Shown: positions 25,863 through 34,847, counted from the first letter of the stretch. The stretch is 64,000 nt of DNA from Candidatus Methylomirabilis lanthanidiphila (GCA_902196205.1 CABIKM010000014.1:27617-91616), one strand, 5' to 3'. The notes: generated by a model not told the origin, from the sequence alone. Made by a program: numbers and translations.

Positions 25863-27659
25863 ATGGCCGCACACCAGTTTACAAGCGTAACGACGGTTGA
25901 TGATGTCGTGCACACCGACCCGGCCCTCAGTCGGGTCCTGAATGCGCACGGGATCGACACCTGTTGTGGAGGCAGCGCAACGCTCGCCGAGGCCGCACAC
26001 GTCCGGGGTATCGACCTCGACAAGCTACTCACGGCTTTGAACCAGAATGGTAAGCCGCGCACACAGCCCGCCACCGTTGCAGCAGAACCTGTTCGTCCTT
26101 GCGCCTCACCGGCCTGTGAGGTCTCGACGCCGCTTGCGCAGCCGCCGCGCGCGGCGGTCGTCGTTCCCGCCGTTCCCCGGCCGACACGCTACGTCCGCTT
26201 CTTCGCCGCCAGCCTACTCTTTGCGCTGACCTTCGGCAGTACGCTCGGCGCACTGACCCTTGCCACGCTCACGCTTCCCTGGAATTTCCTTGGCGGACTG
26301 TCGACGGACTCCGCCAGACTGGCGCACGGGTACACGCAGGTTTTCGGCTTCGCCGCCCTGTTCATTATGGGTGTCGCCTATCATGTGATTCCGCGTTTCA
26401 AGGCGGCGCCGCTTGCCGCACCGGGCGCGGCCTCGGCATCGTTCTGGTTGCAAACGGGCGGCGTGCTCGTCGTCGCCATCGGCGTGCTCGTCGGGCCGCC
26501 GATGGTCGGGCCGACACAGTTCGTGGGGGCCAGCACGCTGCTTGCGGCGGCGTTGGCCTTCGGATGGGTGATCCATCGTAGTTTGGATGCCGGCGCGCCG
26601 ACCCCGGAGCGCTTTGAGCGCTATCTACGCGCCGGCTGCGGATGGCTGGTGGTTGCAGCCGCCTTGGCCGTCGTTACGGCTGCCGGGGTCGATCCGCTCC
26701 AGCCGGCAGTGTGGGAGGCGGCACTGTGGGGCTTCGCGGGCTCATGGATTCTTGGTATGGGTCTACGCATCATACCGGTCTTCCTGGGTCTGTCGCTTCC
26801 ATCTCCACGGACCAACACTGTACTATTCGCCGGCTATCAACTGGCCGCGTTGGCATGGATACTCGTAGCCGTCATCGAGACATGGGTACCGCTCCCAGGT
26901 CTACGCGCGCTGTCCGGGATTACGCTGTCGTTGACGGTGGGGATGTTCGTCCTGCAACTTGGCATTCTGGGGCCGTGGGAGAATCAGACGACAGTCGGCG
27001 ACCGTGGCTACGAAAAGTTTCTGATTGCCGCCTATGCATGGTTGCTTGTCGCGTCGGCATTTATGCCCATGTGGAGCGCAGTGTCGGCGCTTGCGGGCGA
27101 TCCAATGCCGGCGCTGGTTCTGGACTTCGGCCGCCACGCATTTACCCTCGGCTTTCTGACGCAGATCATCGTCGGCGTTGCCGCGCGCCTTATCCCGGTA
27201 TTCGCCGGGACGCCACTCTGGAGCACAGGCTGGCGCGACACAACCTTCTATCTGCTCAACGCGGCGATCGCCACACGCGGTCTCGAACTGTTGGTTGAGG
27301 TGGCCGGTCTGGCAGGCGTATGGCCATATATCTCCGTCTCCGGTGTGTTTGGCGTGGGCGCGTTTGCGGCCTTTGCGGTCAACGTCATCATGACCGTGCG
27401 CGCATACCCGACGGCCACTACACTCGCCTCGACAGCGAGAGAACCGATGGCGGACAACTTTGTCGCCGATCTGCTCATCATCCCGGGTGCCCTTGAACTG
27501 CTCGTGAGCCGCGGTTTGCGCCCGCTCCAGAATCCGGAAATGCGCGCAGCGATGGCCCCCACTGTCACGTTACGACAGGCGTGCCGGATTCATAGCATCG
27601 AACTTGAACCGCTGCTGGCCGAGCTGGGTAAGCTGGCGGCAATATCCCGTCAAGCATAA
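25863..27659 (+). CDS. Fusion of ScdA/RIC N-terminal domain with NnrS-like membrane protein
   Basis: Residues 1-65 form a DUF542/ScdA_N domain (VDDVVHTDPALSRVLNAHGI, then DTCCGGSATLAEAA) as found at the N-terminus of RIC proteins, which repair iron-sulfur centres after NO damage. After a linker rich in Pro and Ala, about 12 transmembrane segments with NnrS features follow (AHGYTQVFGFAALFIMGVAY, HVIPR). The last 60 residues (LLSRGLRPLQNPEMRAAMAP-like, VTLRQACRIHSIELEPLLAE) resemble DUF1858-type hybrid-cluster domains, again with a CRIHSIELEPLL core. So one chain carries two small redox-linked domains around a membrane core. ATG 25863 lacks a clear ribosome binding site. Confident on both domains. 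Confidence 0.85.
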   Translation: MAAHQFTSVTTVDDVVHTDPALSRVLNAHGIDTCCGGSATLAEAAHVRGIDLDKLLTALNQNGKPRTQPATVAAEPVRPCASPACEVSTPLAQPPRAAVVVPAVPRPTRYVRFFAASLLFALTFGSTLGALTLATLTLPWNFLGGLSTDSARLAHGYTQVFGFAALFIMGVAYHVIPRFKAAPLAAPGAASASFWLQTGGVLVVAIGVLVGPPMVGPTQFVGASTLLAAALAFGWVIHRSLDAGAPTPERFERYLRAGCGWLVVAAALAVVTAAGVDPLQPAVWEAALWGFAGSWILGMGLRIIPVFLGLSLPSPRTNTVLFAGYQLAALAWILVAVIETWVPLPGLRALSGITLSLTVGMFVLQLGILGPWENQTTVGDRGYEKFLIAAYAWLLVASAFMPMWSAVSALAGDPMPALVLDFGRHAFTLGFLTQIIVGVAARLIPVFAGTPLWSTGWRDTTFYLLNAAIATRGLELLVEVAGLAGVWPYISVSGVFGVGAFAAFAVNVIMTVRAYPTATTLASTAREPMADNFVADLLIIPGALELLVSRGLRPLQNPEMRAAMAPTVTLRQACRIHSIELEPLLAELGKLAAISRQA

Positions 27660-27676
27660 AGGAGGATCCAACCGTT

Positions 27677-28318
27677 ATGAGTATGGCTAAGTCGACACCG
27701 CGTGAACAACTTGCACTCTCGTTGCGAGTACGTCCCGAACCGATTGTGGTGCGCGATCCTTTTCTCGAATTTCTGGGACTGGTCGGTCCCGGAGAGGCGA
27801 TCGCAGTCAGCTTTGATGAGCTCGTGAAAGCGGCCGGCCATATGTGTCCGACTGTGGCCGGCGCGTACCTGGTCCTGCGGCACGGTCTCAAGGCCTTGTA
27901 CGGCGATGAGCCGGCCGTTCGGGGCGACGTGCGGGTGACGGCATACGGCGGCCCGACCGATTTCGGGTATGGACCGATCTCGCAACTGGTGAATGTGGCT
28001 ATCGGCGCCGCGCCTGAAACCGGTTTTGGAGGGTTGGGCGCCGGACGCTTTCGCCGGCGCGACCTGTTTGTCTTTCGGACCGATGATCTGCGCCACAGCG
28101 AGTTTGACTTTGAGCGTCTCGACACCGGGCGCACTGTCCATGTCACATACGAGCCGAACGTAGTACCGACTTCCAAAGACCTCCCGGCAGCTATCGGCCC
28201 CGCGCTCTCCAATGGCGACCCTGCCTCGGTCGCTCGTTTCCGCTCCCTCTGGAACGCGCGTGTAGAAGATATCCTCGAGGCCGACGCGCGCGTCGTTCGC
28301 GTTCAGGCGGTAAAGTAG
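27677..28318 (+). CDS. FmdE-like protein
   Basis: AAAGGAGG stands ten bases before ATG 27677, 17 bp after the ScdA-N/NnrS gene, so they form one operon. The core VKAAGHMCPTVAGAYLVLRH, then GDVRVTAYGGPTDFGYG, resembles the FmdE family (named after formylmethanofuran dehydrogenase subunit E), whose signature is GHxCPG followed by a Gly-rich strand; the His-Cys pair is kept. There is no C-terminal zinc finger and no signal peptide. Biochemical role of the family is poorly known. Operon context suggests a part in NO or metal-centre stress; inference. Confidence 0.65.
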   Translation: MSMAKSTPREQLALSLRVRPEPIVVRDPFLEFLGLVGPGEAIAVSFDELVKAAGHMCPTVAGAYLVLRHGLKALYGDEPAVRGDVRVTAYGGPTDFGYGPISQLVNVAIGAAPETGFGGLGAGRFRRRDLFVFRTDDLRHSEFDFERLDTGRTVHVTYEPNVVPTSKDLPAAIGPALSNGDPASVARFRSLWNARVEDILEADARVVRVQAVK

Positions 28319-28331
28319 CTGTTAGGGGCGT

Positions 28332-28396
28332 AGACTGAAGGCTGACGGCCGGGAAAGGAACGGAACTGTGCCAAACAATCCTTCAGCCTTCAGTCT
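28332..28396. repeat. Perfect 14-bp inverted repeat, AGACTGAAGGCTGA family
   Basis: AGACTGAAGGCTGA (28332-28345) and TCAGCCTTCAGTCT (28383-28396) are exact inverted copies. It lies between two convergent genes and could stop transcription from both sides. Confidence 0.75.
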
Positions 28397-28427
28397 CTCT
28401 CCCTGCAGCCTTGTTCCCGGAGGTACG

Positions 28428-30392
28428 TTAAAAAAATGCCTGGATCGTGAACAGCGCGTCGTTATCATGATCCCTGTGATTATAATCGAGCCGCAGCGCC
28501 CAGTTTTGCGACAGCGTGTAGCGTGATCCGACGAACCACCGAATGTCATCAGACTTCTCACCCAACGCATATTTCAGGTACGTACCCGTAGCCATAAATT
28601 TCCAACTCGTAGTCAGGTCGGCCAGCATCCCCGCGGTCCCGCCGCCGCCGACACGATGCCGCTCTTCGTAGGCTCGACTATAATTCCCCTCTGCTTCCGC
28701 AAAGACGAACAGCACTTCCCGCTTTAACAATCGGGATTCGACGGCGGCCCCAATACCTCCGTTGAGCACCCCATTGCGACATAGTCGACAGTCATGGCGT
28801 GTGATGGTCTGCATGCCGGCATGAATCTTCCACGATGGAGCATAGGTCACTGAATCGATCGGCGAGAGGGACAACACATCGGCGAGTATCGCCCGCTCAA
28901 ATCGCGTCTCACCGGCTCGGTTGTAATGACGGGCCGTCACCGACGCGATTTCAATCTGAGCATCAGGGGTATAACCGACCTCCGGATCAAGCAGATCGTG
29001 GTAGCCCGCCCGCACGGTGACTTCTTCAAACGTATCGTGATTTCGCCAACCTGTTCCTACACTGATACGGGAGGTCCTGTGCCCCAACTCCGGCTGCTTC
29101 GCAAACGGTGCCACCATGAAATCCTCGGACGGTAGCCGGAGTCGGCTGCGGGCGGTCAATAGCGCCCGGTTTCGTTCTTTGAATTCAGACGGTGGCTCGC
29201 CAGTGGTATCGATCCGATATCGCAAATAGTCCGAAGCGAGATCGAGCAGAAACGCTTGGCGCGGAGGACTCAATCGGACAAAAGCCGGCGACGTCAGCCC
29301 ACTTGGATCCTGTGTGATCCGGTAAGCCAATGCGCGATCCTCCGGCAATAACGATTCGCGTTTTCGGCGGATGATGTTGCTGCGGGCGGGACGATATGTG
29401 ACTTCCGACACCAATCCGGGTTTGGACGCGATCAGTCGAACCGTATCGGCCGGGACGGTCCAGAAAAGAAACTCATCCGTAAGATGTAGTGACGGGTCCG
29501 CATAATCGAGCAGCGTCAGCAGATGATAGGAACAGTTCTCTTTGAAAAAAAAATAATCGAAATAGGCATTCCCCAATTCCCATGCGTGCATCAAGAGGCG
29601 CTGTACTTGCTGCTGGGTGAAATTAAGACGGTACTCCCAGATATCACGGTCTTCGATGTCCCGATATTCCTGCACCTTCAGGTAGTATGGAATCGTCGAA
29701 AAATATCCCTTGTAGAGTCCGAAGATGCCGCGAATCGGATAGGCGATGCCGGCGTCCGGCGGTACGTCGGCCGCATAATTGATGGTGTAGGCAAGGATTC
29801 GCGTCTGTTCGGTCTGGCCCCTCTGGTCGACTCGCAGCAAGGTATGTCCGAACATTGATGCCGGATTGTTCATAAAAGCCGAGGGGAAAATCAGCGTAAT
29901 AGACCGGGCTTCAAAATCCGCAAACCACCGATCGTACCGTTCGCATACCGCCTTCGGCATGTGCGAGTCGCCGAACTGTAGTTTCTGCCTCAACCAGTGA
30001 TAGCGGGCAATGAACGCGCATTGCGCCGGCTGCTGAGAGCGTCCCACCAACTCCGGCGAGAAAAATTGCGCCAGCGTCGCATCGAGCTCTGCTTGCGGAT
30101 CGGTCTTCCCTTCCGACGACATAAAAAATCCGGGATCGTCTTGTTCACTTTCGAATCCACCAAAAAGGCTGGGGCGATAATGGAGGAGTAAATGCCACTC
30201 GCGGTCATCAGCGAGTTTATGGGCACGCGCCTTGGCTTGCAGTTCGGACAAATAGGTGTCGGCGGTGAGAGGCTCGGCGCCAGCGTGTAAAGAGGCCAAA
30301 CAGACGAGGACAACAATGAGCCAACCGGACAGAGACGATGTTCGGAGGAAAAAACAGAACGGGCTCTGACCGGAAGGCCAGAGCCCGTTCAT
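28428..30392 (-). CDS. Lnb/DUF4105-domain periplasmic protein
   Basis: Large exported protein (about 654 residues) with the Lnb N-terminal/DUF4105 region: FPSAFMNNPASMFGHTLLRV and FKENCSYHLLTLLDYADPSL, which carry the conserved His and Cys of this papain-like fold, followed by a beta-barrel-like C-terminal part (alternating strands ending in a terminal Phe, DALFTIQAFF). Lnb proteins N-acylate lipoproteins; whether this long form does is unknown. The only ATG near the hydrophobic segment is at 30392, and it lies at the base of a terminator-like hairpin. The DUF3015 gene ends five bases before it. Domain call fairly sure, start less so. Confidence 0.75.
   Translation of the reverse strand: MNGLWPSGQSPFCFFLRTSSLSGWLIVVLVCLASLHAGAEPLTADTYLSELQAKARAHKLADDREWHLLLHYRPSLFGGFESEQDDPGFFMSSEGKTDPQAELDATLAQFFSPELVGRSQQPAQCAFIARYHWLRQKLQFGDSHMPKAVCERYDRWFADFEARSITLIFPSAFMNNPASMFGHTLLRVDQRGQTEQTRILAYTINYAADVPPDAGIAYPIRGIFGLYKGYFSTIPYYLKVQEYRDIEDRDIWEYRLNFTQQQVQRLLMHAWELGNAYFDYFFFKENCSYHLLTLLDYADPSLHLTDEFLFWTVPADTVRLIASKPGLVSEVTYRPARSNIIRRKRESLLPEDRALAYRITQDPSGLTSPAFVRLSPPRQAFLLDLASDYLRYRIDTTGEPPSEFKERNRALLTARSRLRLPSEDFMVAPFAKQPELGHRTSRISVGTGWRNHDTFEEVTVRAGYHDLLDPEVGYTPDAQIEIASVTARHYNRAGETRFERAILADVLSLSPIDSVTYAPSWKIHAGMQTITRHDCRLCRNGVLNGGIGAAVESRLLKREVLFVFAEAEGNYSRAYEERHRVGGGGTAGMLADLTTSWKFMATGTYLKYALGEKSDDIRWFVGSRYTLSQNWALRLDYNHRDHDNDALFTIQAFF
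30357..30390 (-). terminator. Intrinsic terminator inside the start region of the DUF4105 gene
   Basis: GAACGGGCTCTG / CAGAGCCCGTTC, 12-bp perfect stem and ten-base loop, followed on the minus strand by TGTTTTTTCC. It ends the DUF3015 gene, yet it overlaps the first codons of the next gene. Confidence 0.85.
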
Positions 30393-30396
30393 CGCA

Positions 30397-30909
30397 CTAT
30401 CGGGGAGAGGCTTTGGCGAGCACCGGATGACCGGCAATGGCTTCATTGATCGCCTTCACCATAGCCACCGGAGAGGTTTCACCCGCCTTCACCAGCGAGG
30501 TGTAGCGCTCCTGTGTCATAGCGAAGAAGACGCCGTGCTGATCGGCCGGTATCCCCATCAAGGTCGCCAGCGAGGCGAGATGCTCCCCCTGACCACGCGC
30601 CATCTCCTGAGAGAGATTCTCAAAATTCAACTCTGCAAACATCGTTGTCTTGCTGTCGCCCATGATCTTGCCATCATTGGTACAGCCTGAGGTCCCTGAG
30701 CTGATCCCGAACGTCGTGCTGCCGAAGGTCCCGTTGGTCGTCGCCATCATGACCTGCGGGGCAATATCCTTCTGTCTCTGGTAATCGGACCAGGCGAGCT
30801 TGCCCAAACCGCATCCTGGACCCGTATCGGGATTCGGCGCCGCCATCGCCAGGCCTGCCTGCATCCCACACAGCACTGCAACCGATAATATGGCCGCCTT
30901 CTTCACCAT
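30397..30909 (-). CDS. DUF3015-family exported protein
   Basis: AAGGAGG precedes ATG 30909 at six bases. A signal peptide (1-23, ending AMAAP) is followed by the DUF3015 pattern: GPGCGLGKLAW, APQVMMATTNGTFGSTTFGI, SSGTSGC and a helical C-terminus with ERYTSLV. Two Cys pairs may form disulfides. DUF3015 genes are often next to DUF4105/Lnb genes, as here. No biochemical role is known to me. A terminator follows directly. Confidence 0.88.
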   Translation of the reverse strand: MVKKAAILSVAVLCGMQAGLAMAAPNPDTGPGCGLGKLAWSDYQRQKDIAPQVMMATTNGTFGSTTFGISSGTSGCTNDGKIMGDSKTTMFAELNFENLSQEMARGQGEHLASLATLMGIPADQHGVFFAMTQERYTSLVKAGETSPVAMVKAINEAIAGHPVLAKASPR

Positions 30910-31012
30910 AGGTCCTCCTTTTTGTGAGTGTACAACGACTCGCCGTACGATCGACGCGACGTGCGCATTATAGCTGAAACACCTCGTGATGTTGAGACAA
31001 ATTATACATCAA

Positions 31013-31177
31013 GGGGAGTACTGAATAGATTGCACCGTTGCACTACATCTCAAACAACCTCCCCCTTTGGAAAAGGGGGATTGAGGGGGATTTCCTGATC
31101 GTTCAAATCCCCCACGCCCCCCTTTGCGAAAAGGGGGGGATGCAAGCTAGGTTAGGCTCTGAGTAATAAGTCTCCCC
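31013..31177 (+). mobile_element. MITE-like element, copy 1 (165 bp)
   Basis: Left end GGGGAGTACTGAATAGATTG, right end GAGTAATAAGTCTCCCC, whose reverse complement GGGGAGACTTATTAC matches the left end of copy 3 (GGGGAGTACTTATTA). The centre holds CCTCCCCCTTTGGAAAAGGG and an additional C-rich AAATCCCCC hairpin, which explains its greater length. Noncoding. No clear target-site duplication was seen. Confidence 0.7.
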
Positions 31178-31202
31178 ATCGGATTGCCTTACACTCTTTC
31201 CC

Positions 31203-32828
31203 TCAGGCCAGATCCGGCGGGACCTGCAAGACTGCGGGCACCTCAATTACGGTGAGTCTATTCCGCGTAAGCGCCTCCAGCAGGGCGTCGCCTACCGCGT
31301 CAAGCGAATCCACCTTCACCGCATCCGCTCCAAACGACTTCGCTAAGGCGATAAAGTCCGGGTTGCTGAGCGCTTCGTCGCCAAACAGGTGCCCCGCCTT
31401 TCGTTCGACGTAGTCGACGACGCCGAAGGCGTTGTCGTTAAAGAGTAAGACAACGATGGCGAGCCGGTGCTTGACGGCGGTCGCCAGCTCCTGACAGGAG
31501 AAGAGGAATCCGCCGTCACCGCACAGCGCCAGGACTTGGCTCTCGGGCTTCGCGAGCTTCGCGCCGATAGCGGCCGGCAGCCCGAATCCGATCGTCCCGC
31601 TTCCCATCGCCCAGAGGAATGACCTGGGTTCGTAGACCTCGAAGTATCTGCGGGTCCAATACGCCGCGACGGTAGAATCATTGGCTATAATAGCGTCGCG
31701 CCGCAACGCGCTTCGAATGACCTCAAGGAGCTGCACCTCGGTCGGGTAGTTCGTCCTCAGTCTGTCGAGGGTCTGCCGTTTGGTCCTGAGGATTGTCGAC
31801 CTCTCGAAGCCTTGCGGGCGTGACGGCTGCTGCTCAAATCGTACAAGAATGTGCTCTAAAGCTGTGCGAGCGTCTGCCACCAACTCGACGATCTCGCGCC
31901 CTTGAATGTGTGGATGGGTCTTATCGAACTGCCGCTCGTCGAGATCAATCCGGACCCATCGTGGAGGCAGCCGCAACGACCACTTGCCGGTTGATCGGTT
32001 GCTGAACCGTGTGCCGACCACTACAGCGAGATCGGCCTCTGTAAGGAGCGCCTGAACTGGCTCCTCGGTCCCTAAGTTACCGAGCGACAGATCATGATCC
32101 TCCGGAATCACCCCTTTGCCTTTGATGCTGGTAAGGACCGGGGCGTGAAGTAATTCAGCCAATCGTGTAATGGCATGACCTGCATCAGGCGCGATCGCGC
32201 CGCCTCCGGCATAGATAACAGGCCGTCTTGCCTGAGCGATCATTTCGACTGCTTCTTCCAGCCTCGCTTCGCCAGGCAGCTTTGGTGTGCGCACAGCAGG
32301 CTGATAAAAGAAAGGCGCATTAAGCTCCTCTTTCAGGATGTCCGCCGCAATTTCGAGGCCGTACGGTCTTGGCCTTTCACCTTGCATCCCGGAGAAAATC
32401 TCGTGCAGGCAGTGGGGGATGTCCGATGCACTCTTCACATCATAACAGGCCTCAGTCACATTCGAAATCAGACCGTGCTGATCCTTCACCTCATGGACGT
32501 CTCCCCATCCCTTGTGCAGGTGCGCCTGTTCGATCTGACTGGCGAGGAGCAGTATCGGCGAGGAACTGCAGTAGGCCTCCTGGATCCCGACCATCGTGGC
32601 GGCAGTACCGGCACCCGTCCCAGCCAGCACCACCCCAATCCTGCCGGTCGCCCTGGCATAGGCATCGGCCATGAAGGCTGCGGACTGCTCGTTGCGGACC
32701 TCAATGAATCGAAGCCCCCGCTTTTTGACGGCGGCAGCCACAGGCGTGATGTGCAGACCGCGTATCCCAAAGATCAGCTCAATCCCTTGAGCCTTCAGAC
32801 ATTCGGCAACCGCTTCTGCCCCAGTCAT
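31203..32828 (-). CDS. Thiamine-diphosphate enzyme of the acetolactate synthase/benzoylformate decarboxylase family
   Basis: 541 residues from the ATG at 32828, which overlaps the upstream stop (ATGA); the longer open frame is antisense noise. The catalytic Glu is in RFIEVRNEQSAAFMADAYAR, the ThDP/Mg motif in LALCGDGGFLFSCQELATAV plus LLFNDNAFG. The central domain is present (PVIYAGGGAIAPDAG). It differs from biosynthetic acetolactate synthase in the N-terminal GLHITPV. Its substrate is not evident: the operon context (amidinohydrolase, aminotransferase, aldehyde dehydrogenase) suggests a 2-oxo acid derived from arginine or ornithine, but this is inference. Confidence 0.85.
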   Translation of the reverse strand: MTGAEAVAECLKAQGIELIFGIRGLHITPVAAAVKKRGLRFIEVRNEQSAAFMADAYARATGRIGVVLAGTGAGTAATMVGIQEAYCSSSPILLLASQIEQAHLHKGWGDVHEVKDQHGLISNVTEACYDVKSASDIPHCLHEIFSGMQGERPRPYGLEIAADILKEELNAPFFYQPAVRTPKLPGEARLEEAVEMIAQARRPVIYAGGGAIAPDAGHAITRLAELLHAPVLTSIKGKGVIPEDHDLSLGNLGTEEPVQALLTEADLAVVVGTRFSNRSTGKWSLRLPPRWVRIDLDERQFDKTHPHIQGREIVELVADARTALEHILVRFEQQPSRPQGFERSTILRTKRQTLDRLRTNYPTEVQLLEVIRSALRRDAIIANDSTVAAYWTRRYFEVYEPRSFLWAMGSGTIGFGLPAAIGAKLAKPESQVLALCGDGGFLFSCQELATAVKHRLAIVVLLFNDNAFGVVDYVERKAGHLFGDEALSNPDFIALAKSFGADAVKVDSLDAVGDALLEALTRNRLTVIEVPAVLQVPPDLA

Positions 32829-34042
32829 CGGGCACCCTCGGACGAGGCCGCTACTTGTGCCATCTGGTTGATGGCGCCCTCCAGAATGACCATCGCCTGA
32901 TCCACCTCTGACCGGCCAATAATCAGCGGGGGCATAAATCGGATCGTTTGGGGCGGAATCGGGTTGACCAGTAGACCACGTTCGCAGCAGGCTTGAGCCA
33001 TCGCCAGCGCAACCGGCCTGGTAAACTCCACCGCCAGCAACAGGCCTCGGCCCCGAACCTCTTTTACGATGTCCCATTTCCCTCGCAGCGCCAGGAGCCG
33101 TTCCCGGAAATCGCCTCCCACCCGAGCTGCATGACCGACCAGGTCTTCCTTTAGGATAAATCTTAAAACCGCTGCGGCCACGGCAGAGCAGAGCGGGTTG
33201 CCGCCATAGGTGGAGCCGTGATCGCCTGGTCCAAAGCAGGCAGCCCGTTCGTTGGCCAGGAACGCAGCAATAGGAACACCGCCACCCAGTCCCTTGCCAA
33301 CCGTCATGATGTCGGGCCTGATGCCGGAATACTCGTGTGCCCATAGCGTTCCTGTTCGACCGCAACCCGTCTGTACCTCATCCAGGATCAACAGAATGCC
33401 CCGTTCGTCGCACAGGGCGCGGACCTCCTGCAAATAGTGCTCAGACGGGATCCTCACACCGCCCTCACCCTGGATCGGCTCCAGCAGGATTGCGCACGTC
33501 CGCTCACGGACAGCGGCCCGCAAGGCGGCGATGTCGTTGTATGGAACATTTGTAAATCCCTCAGGGAGCGGGGTAAAGGGCGCCTGATACTCCGGCTTAC
33601 CTGTCGCCGCTACCATCGCCAACGTTCGACCATGGAAACTCTTCAGAGCCGAGATGACCTCGTACGCGCCACTCAGATGCAGCTTTCCGTATTTCCGGGC
33701 TAATTTCACCGCCCCCTCGTTCGCCTCGGCGCCGCTGTTACAGATGAAGATCTTCGCCAACCCGCTTGTCGACAGCAGCAGCTCTGCCAACTCAATCTGC
33801 GGGGTTGTATACACATCGAGGCTGGCCAGGATAAGACGCGACGCCTGCTCCCGAATCACCTCCTGAATGACAGGATGACAGTGACCCAGGCTACAGGCAG
33901 CCCATCCGGCAATAAAGTCAAGGTACTCCCTCCCGGCATCATCCCAGACTCTCGCCCCTTCCCCTCGGACGAGCGTCACCTCGAGACGCCGGTGGCCGGT
34001 GTCCATGAAGTACCGCTTATCCAACTCTACCCAATGGTTCAT
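32825..34042 (-). CDS. Class III PLP aminotransferase (acetylornithine/ornithine type)
   Basis: 405 residues of the ArgD/RocD type: ICNSGAEANEGAVKLARKYG, FHGRTLAMVAATGKP, the cofactor Asp in LILDEVQTGCGRTGTLWAHE and the Schiff-base Lys in MTVGKGLGGGVPIAAFL, then STYGGNPLC. It would move the delta-amino group of ornithine or an acylated form to 2-oxoglutarate. Its ATG at 34042 overlaps the stop of the amidinohydrolase gene by ATGA and its own stop overlaps the ThDP enzyme start in the same way, implying translational coupling. The substrate is not fixed by sequence: ornithine is favoured by the neighbours. Confidence 0.88.
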   Translation of the reverse strand: MNHWVELDKRYFMDTGHRRLEVTLVRGEGARVWDDAGREYLDFIAGWAACSLGHCHPVIQEVIREQASRLILASLDVYTTPQIELAELLLSTSGLAKIFICNSGAEANEGAVKLARKYGKLHLSGAYEVISALKSFHGRTLAMVAATGKPEYQAPFTPLPEGFTNVPYNDIAALRAAVRERTCAILLEPIQGEGGVRIPSEHYLQEVRALCDERGILLILDEVQTGCGRTGTLWAHEYSGIRPDIMTVGKGLGGGVPIAAFLANERAACFGPGDHGSTYGGNPLCSAVAAAVLRFILKEDLVGHAARVGGDFRERLLALRGKWDIVKEVRGRGLLLAVEFTRPVALAMAQACCERGLLVNPIPPQTIRFMPPLIIGRSEVDQAMVILEGAINQMAQVAASSEGAR

Positions 34043-34845
34043 GTTGCCTCACGATCCAGGAACAGCGCCAGACACTTGGGCCCGCCCCCGGCTTTGAGAA
34101 ACTCTGTCGTCTCAACCTCATGAACCTGATACCCGGCCTCGGCGAGCGTCCGGGCCAGGTGAGGACAGTCCGCATTCATGACCACCGCCTGTCCAACCAC
34201 GATCGCATTACAGGCAAAGCGCCTCGCCTCTACCTCCGTCACCGGGAAAAGCTCAGGGATCGTCTCTTTCAAGAGCCGCTGCGAGGCAGGACTGAACGCG
34301 TCCGGGTAGTATGCTGCCCGGCCTGGCTGAAGCGGGCATAAGCAGGTGTCCAGGTGGTAGAACCACGGATCAGCAAGCTCCAGGGAATGGACCGGCATCC
34401 CCACAAGCTCCGCGAGCAGGTGATGGGCCTGCAGTTCTGAACGAAAGCGGTACCCGGCGAACAGGCGATCTCCGCAGAAGAGCGCATCCCCTTCTCCTTC
34501 AAAAAGGGCGGGTTCCGGCAGACACGCGACCCGGTAATTCCGTTCCAGAAACCACTGCGTAAAATGAGGCACCTCCGCCTCACGCTCACGGTATCGGAAA
34601 CGACTGCTTACAAATAAGTTGTCGACCAGGAGCCCGGCATTGGCCGTAAAGCAGAGATCAGGCAGCCCGGGAACAGAAGGCAGCAGTTCCACCTGGACCC
34701 GTAACGTTTCAGTAAGCAGTTGATACAGTACCTCCCACTGCCGCAGGGCGACTGTCCGGTCCGCCTGCCGGTTTCGATCCATCCAGGGATTGATCTCGTA
34801 GTAGATCCCGTAATGATCGGGACGACACATCAGCAGCCTGGTCAT
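34039..34845 (-). CDS. Amidinotransferase-fold hydrolase (dimethylargininase / arginine dihydrolase-like)
   Basis: About 268 residues from ATG 34845, which lies two bases after the preceding stop; a longer frame upstream is antisense to the dehydrogenase gene. The pentein-fold guanidino-modifying signatures are visible: substrate-loop PDLCFTANAGLLVDN, catalytic His in WFYHLDTCLCPL and the catalytic Cys in AGGGPKCLALFLD. Family members convert arginine, dimethylarginine or related guanidines into ornithine or citrulline. With the ornithine-type aminotransferase and a semialdehyde-type dehydrogenase, a route from arginine to glutamate is plausible. Which guanidine is the substrate cannot be read from the sequence. 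Confidence 0.82.
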   Translation of the reverse strand: MTRLLMCRPDHYGIYYEINPWMDRNRQADRTVALRQWEVLYQLLTETLRVQVELLPSVPGLPDLCFTANAGLLVDNLFVSSRFRYREREAEVPHFTQWFLERNYRVACLPEPALFEGEGDALFCGDRLFAGYRFRSELQAHHLLAELVGMPVHSLELADPWFYHLDTCLCPLQPGRAAYYPDAFSPASQRLLKETIPELFPVTEVEARRFACNAIVVGQAVVMNADCPHLARTLAEAGYQVHEVETTEFLKAGGGPKCLALFLDREAT

Positions 34846-34847
34846 GT

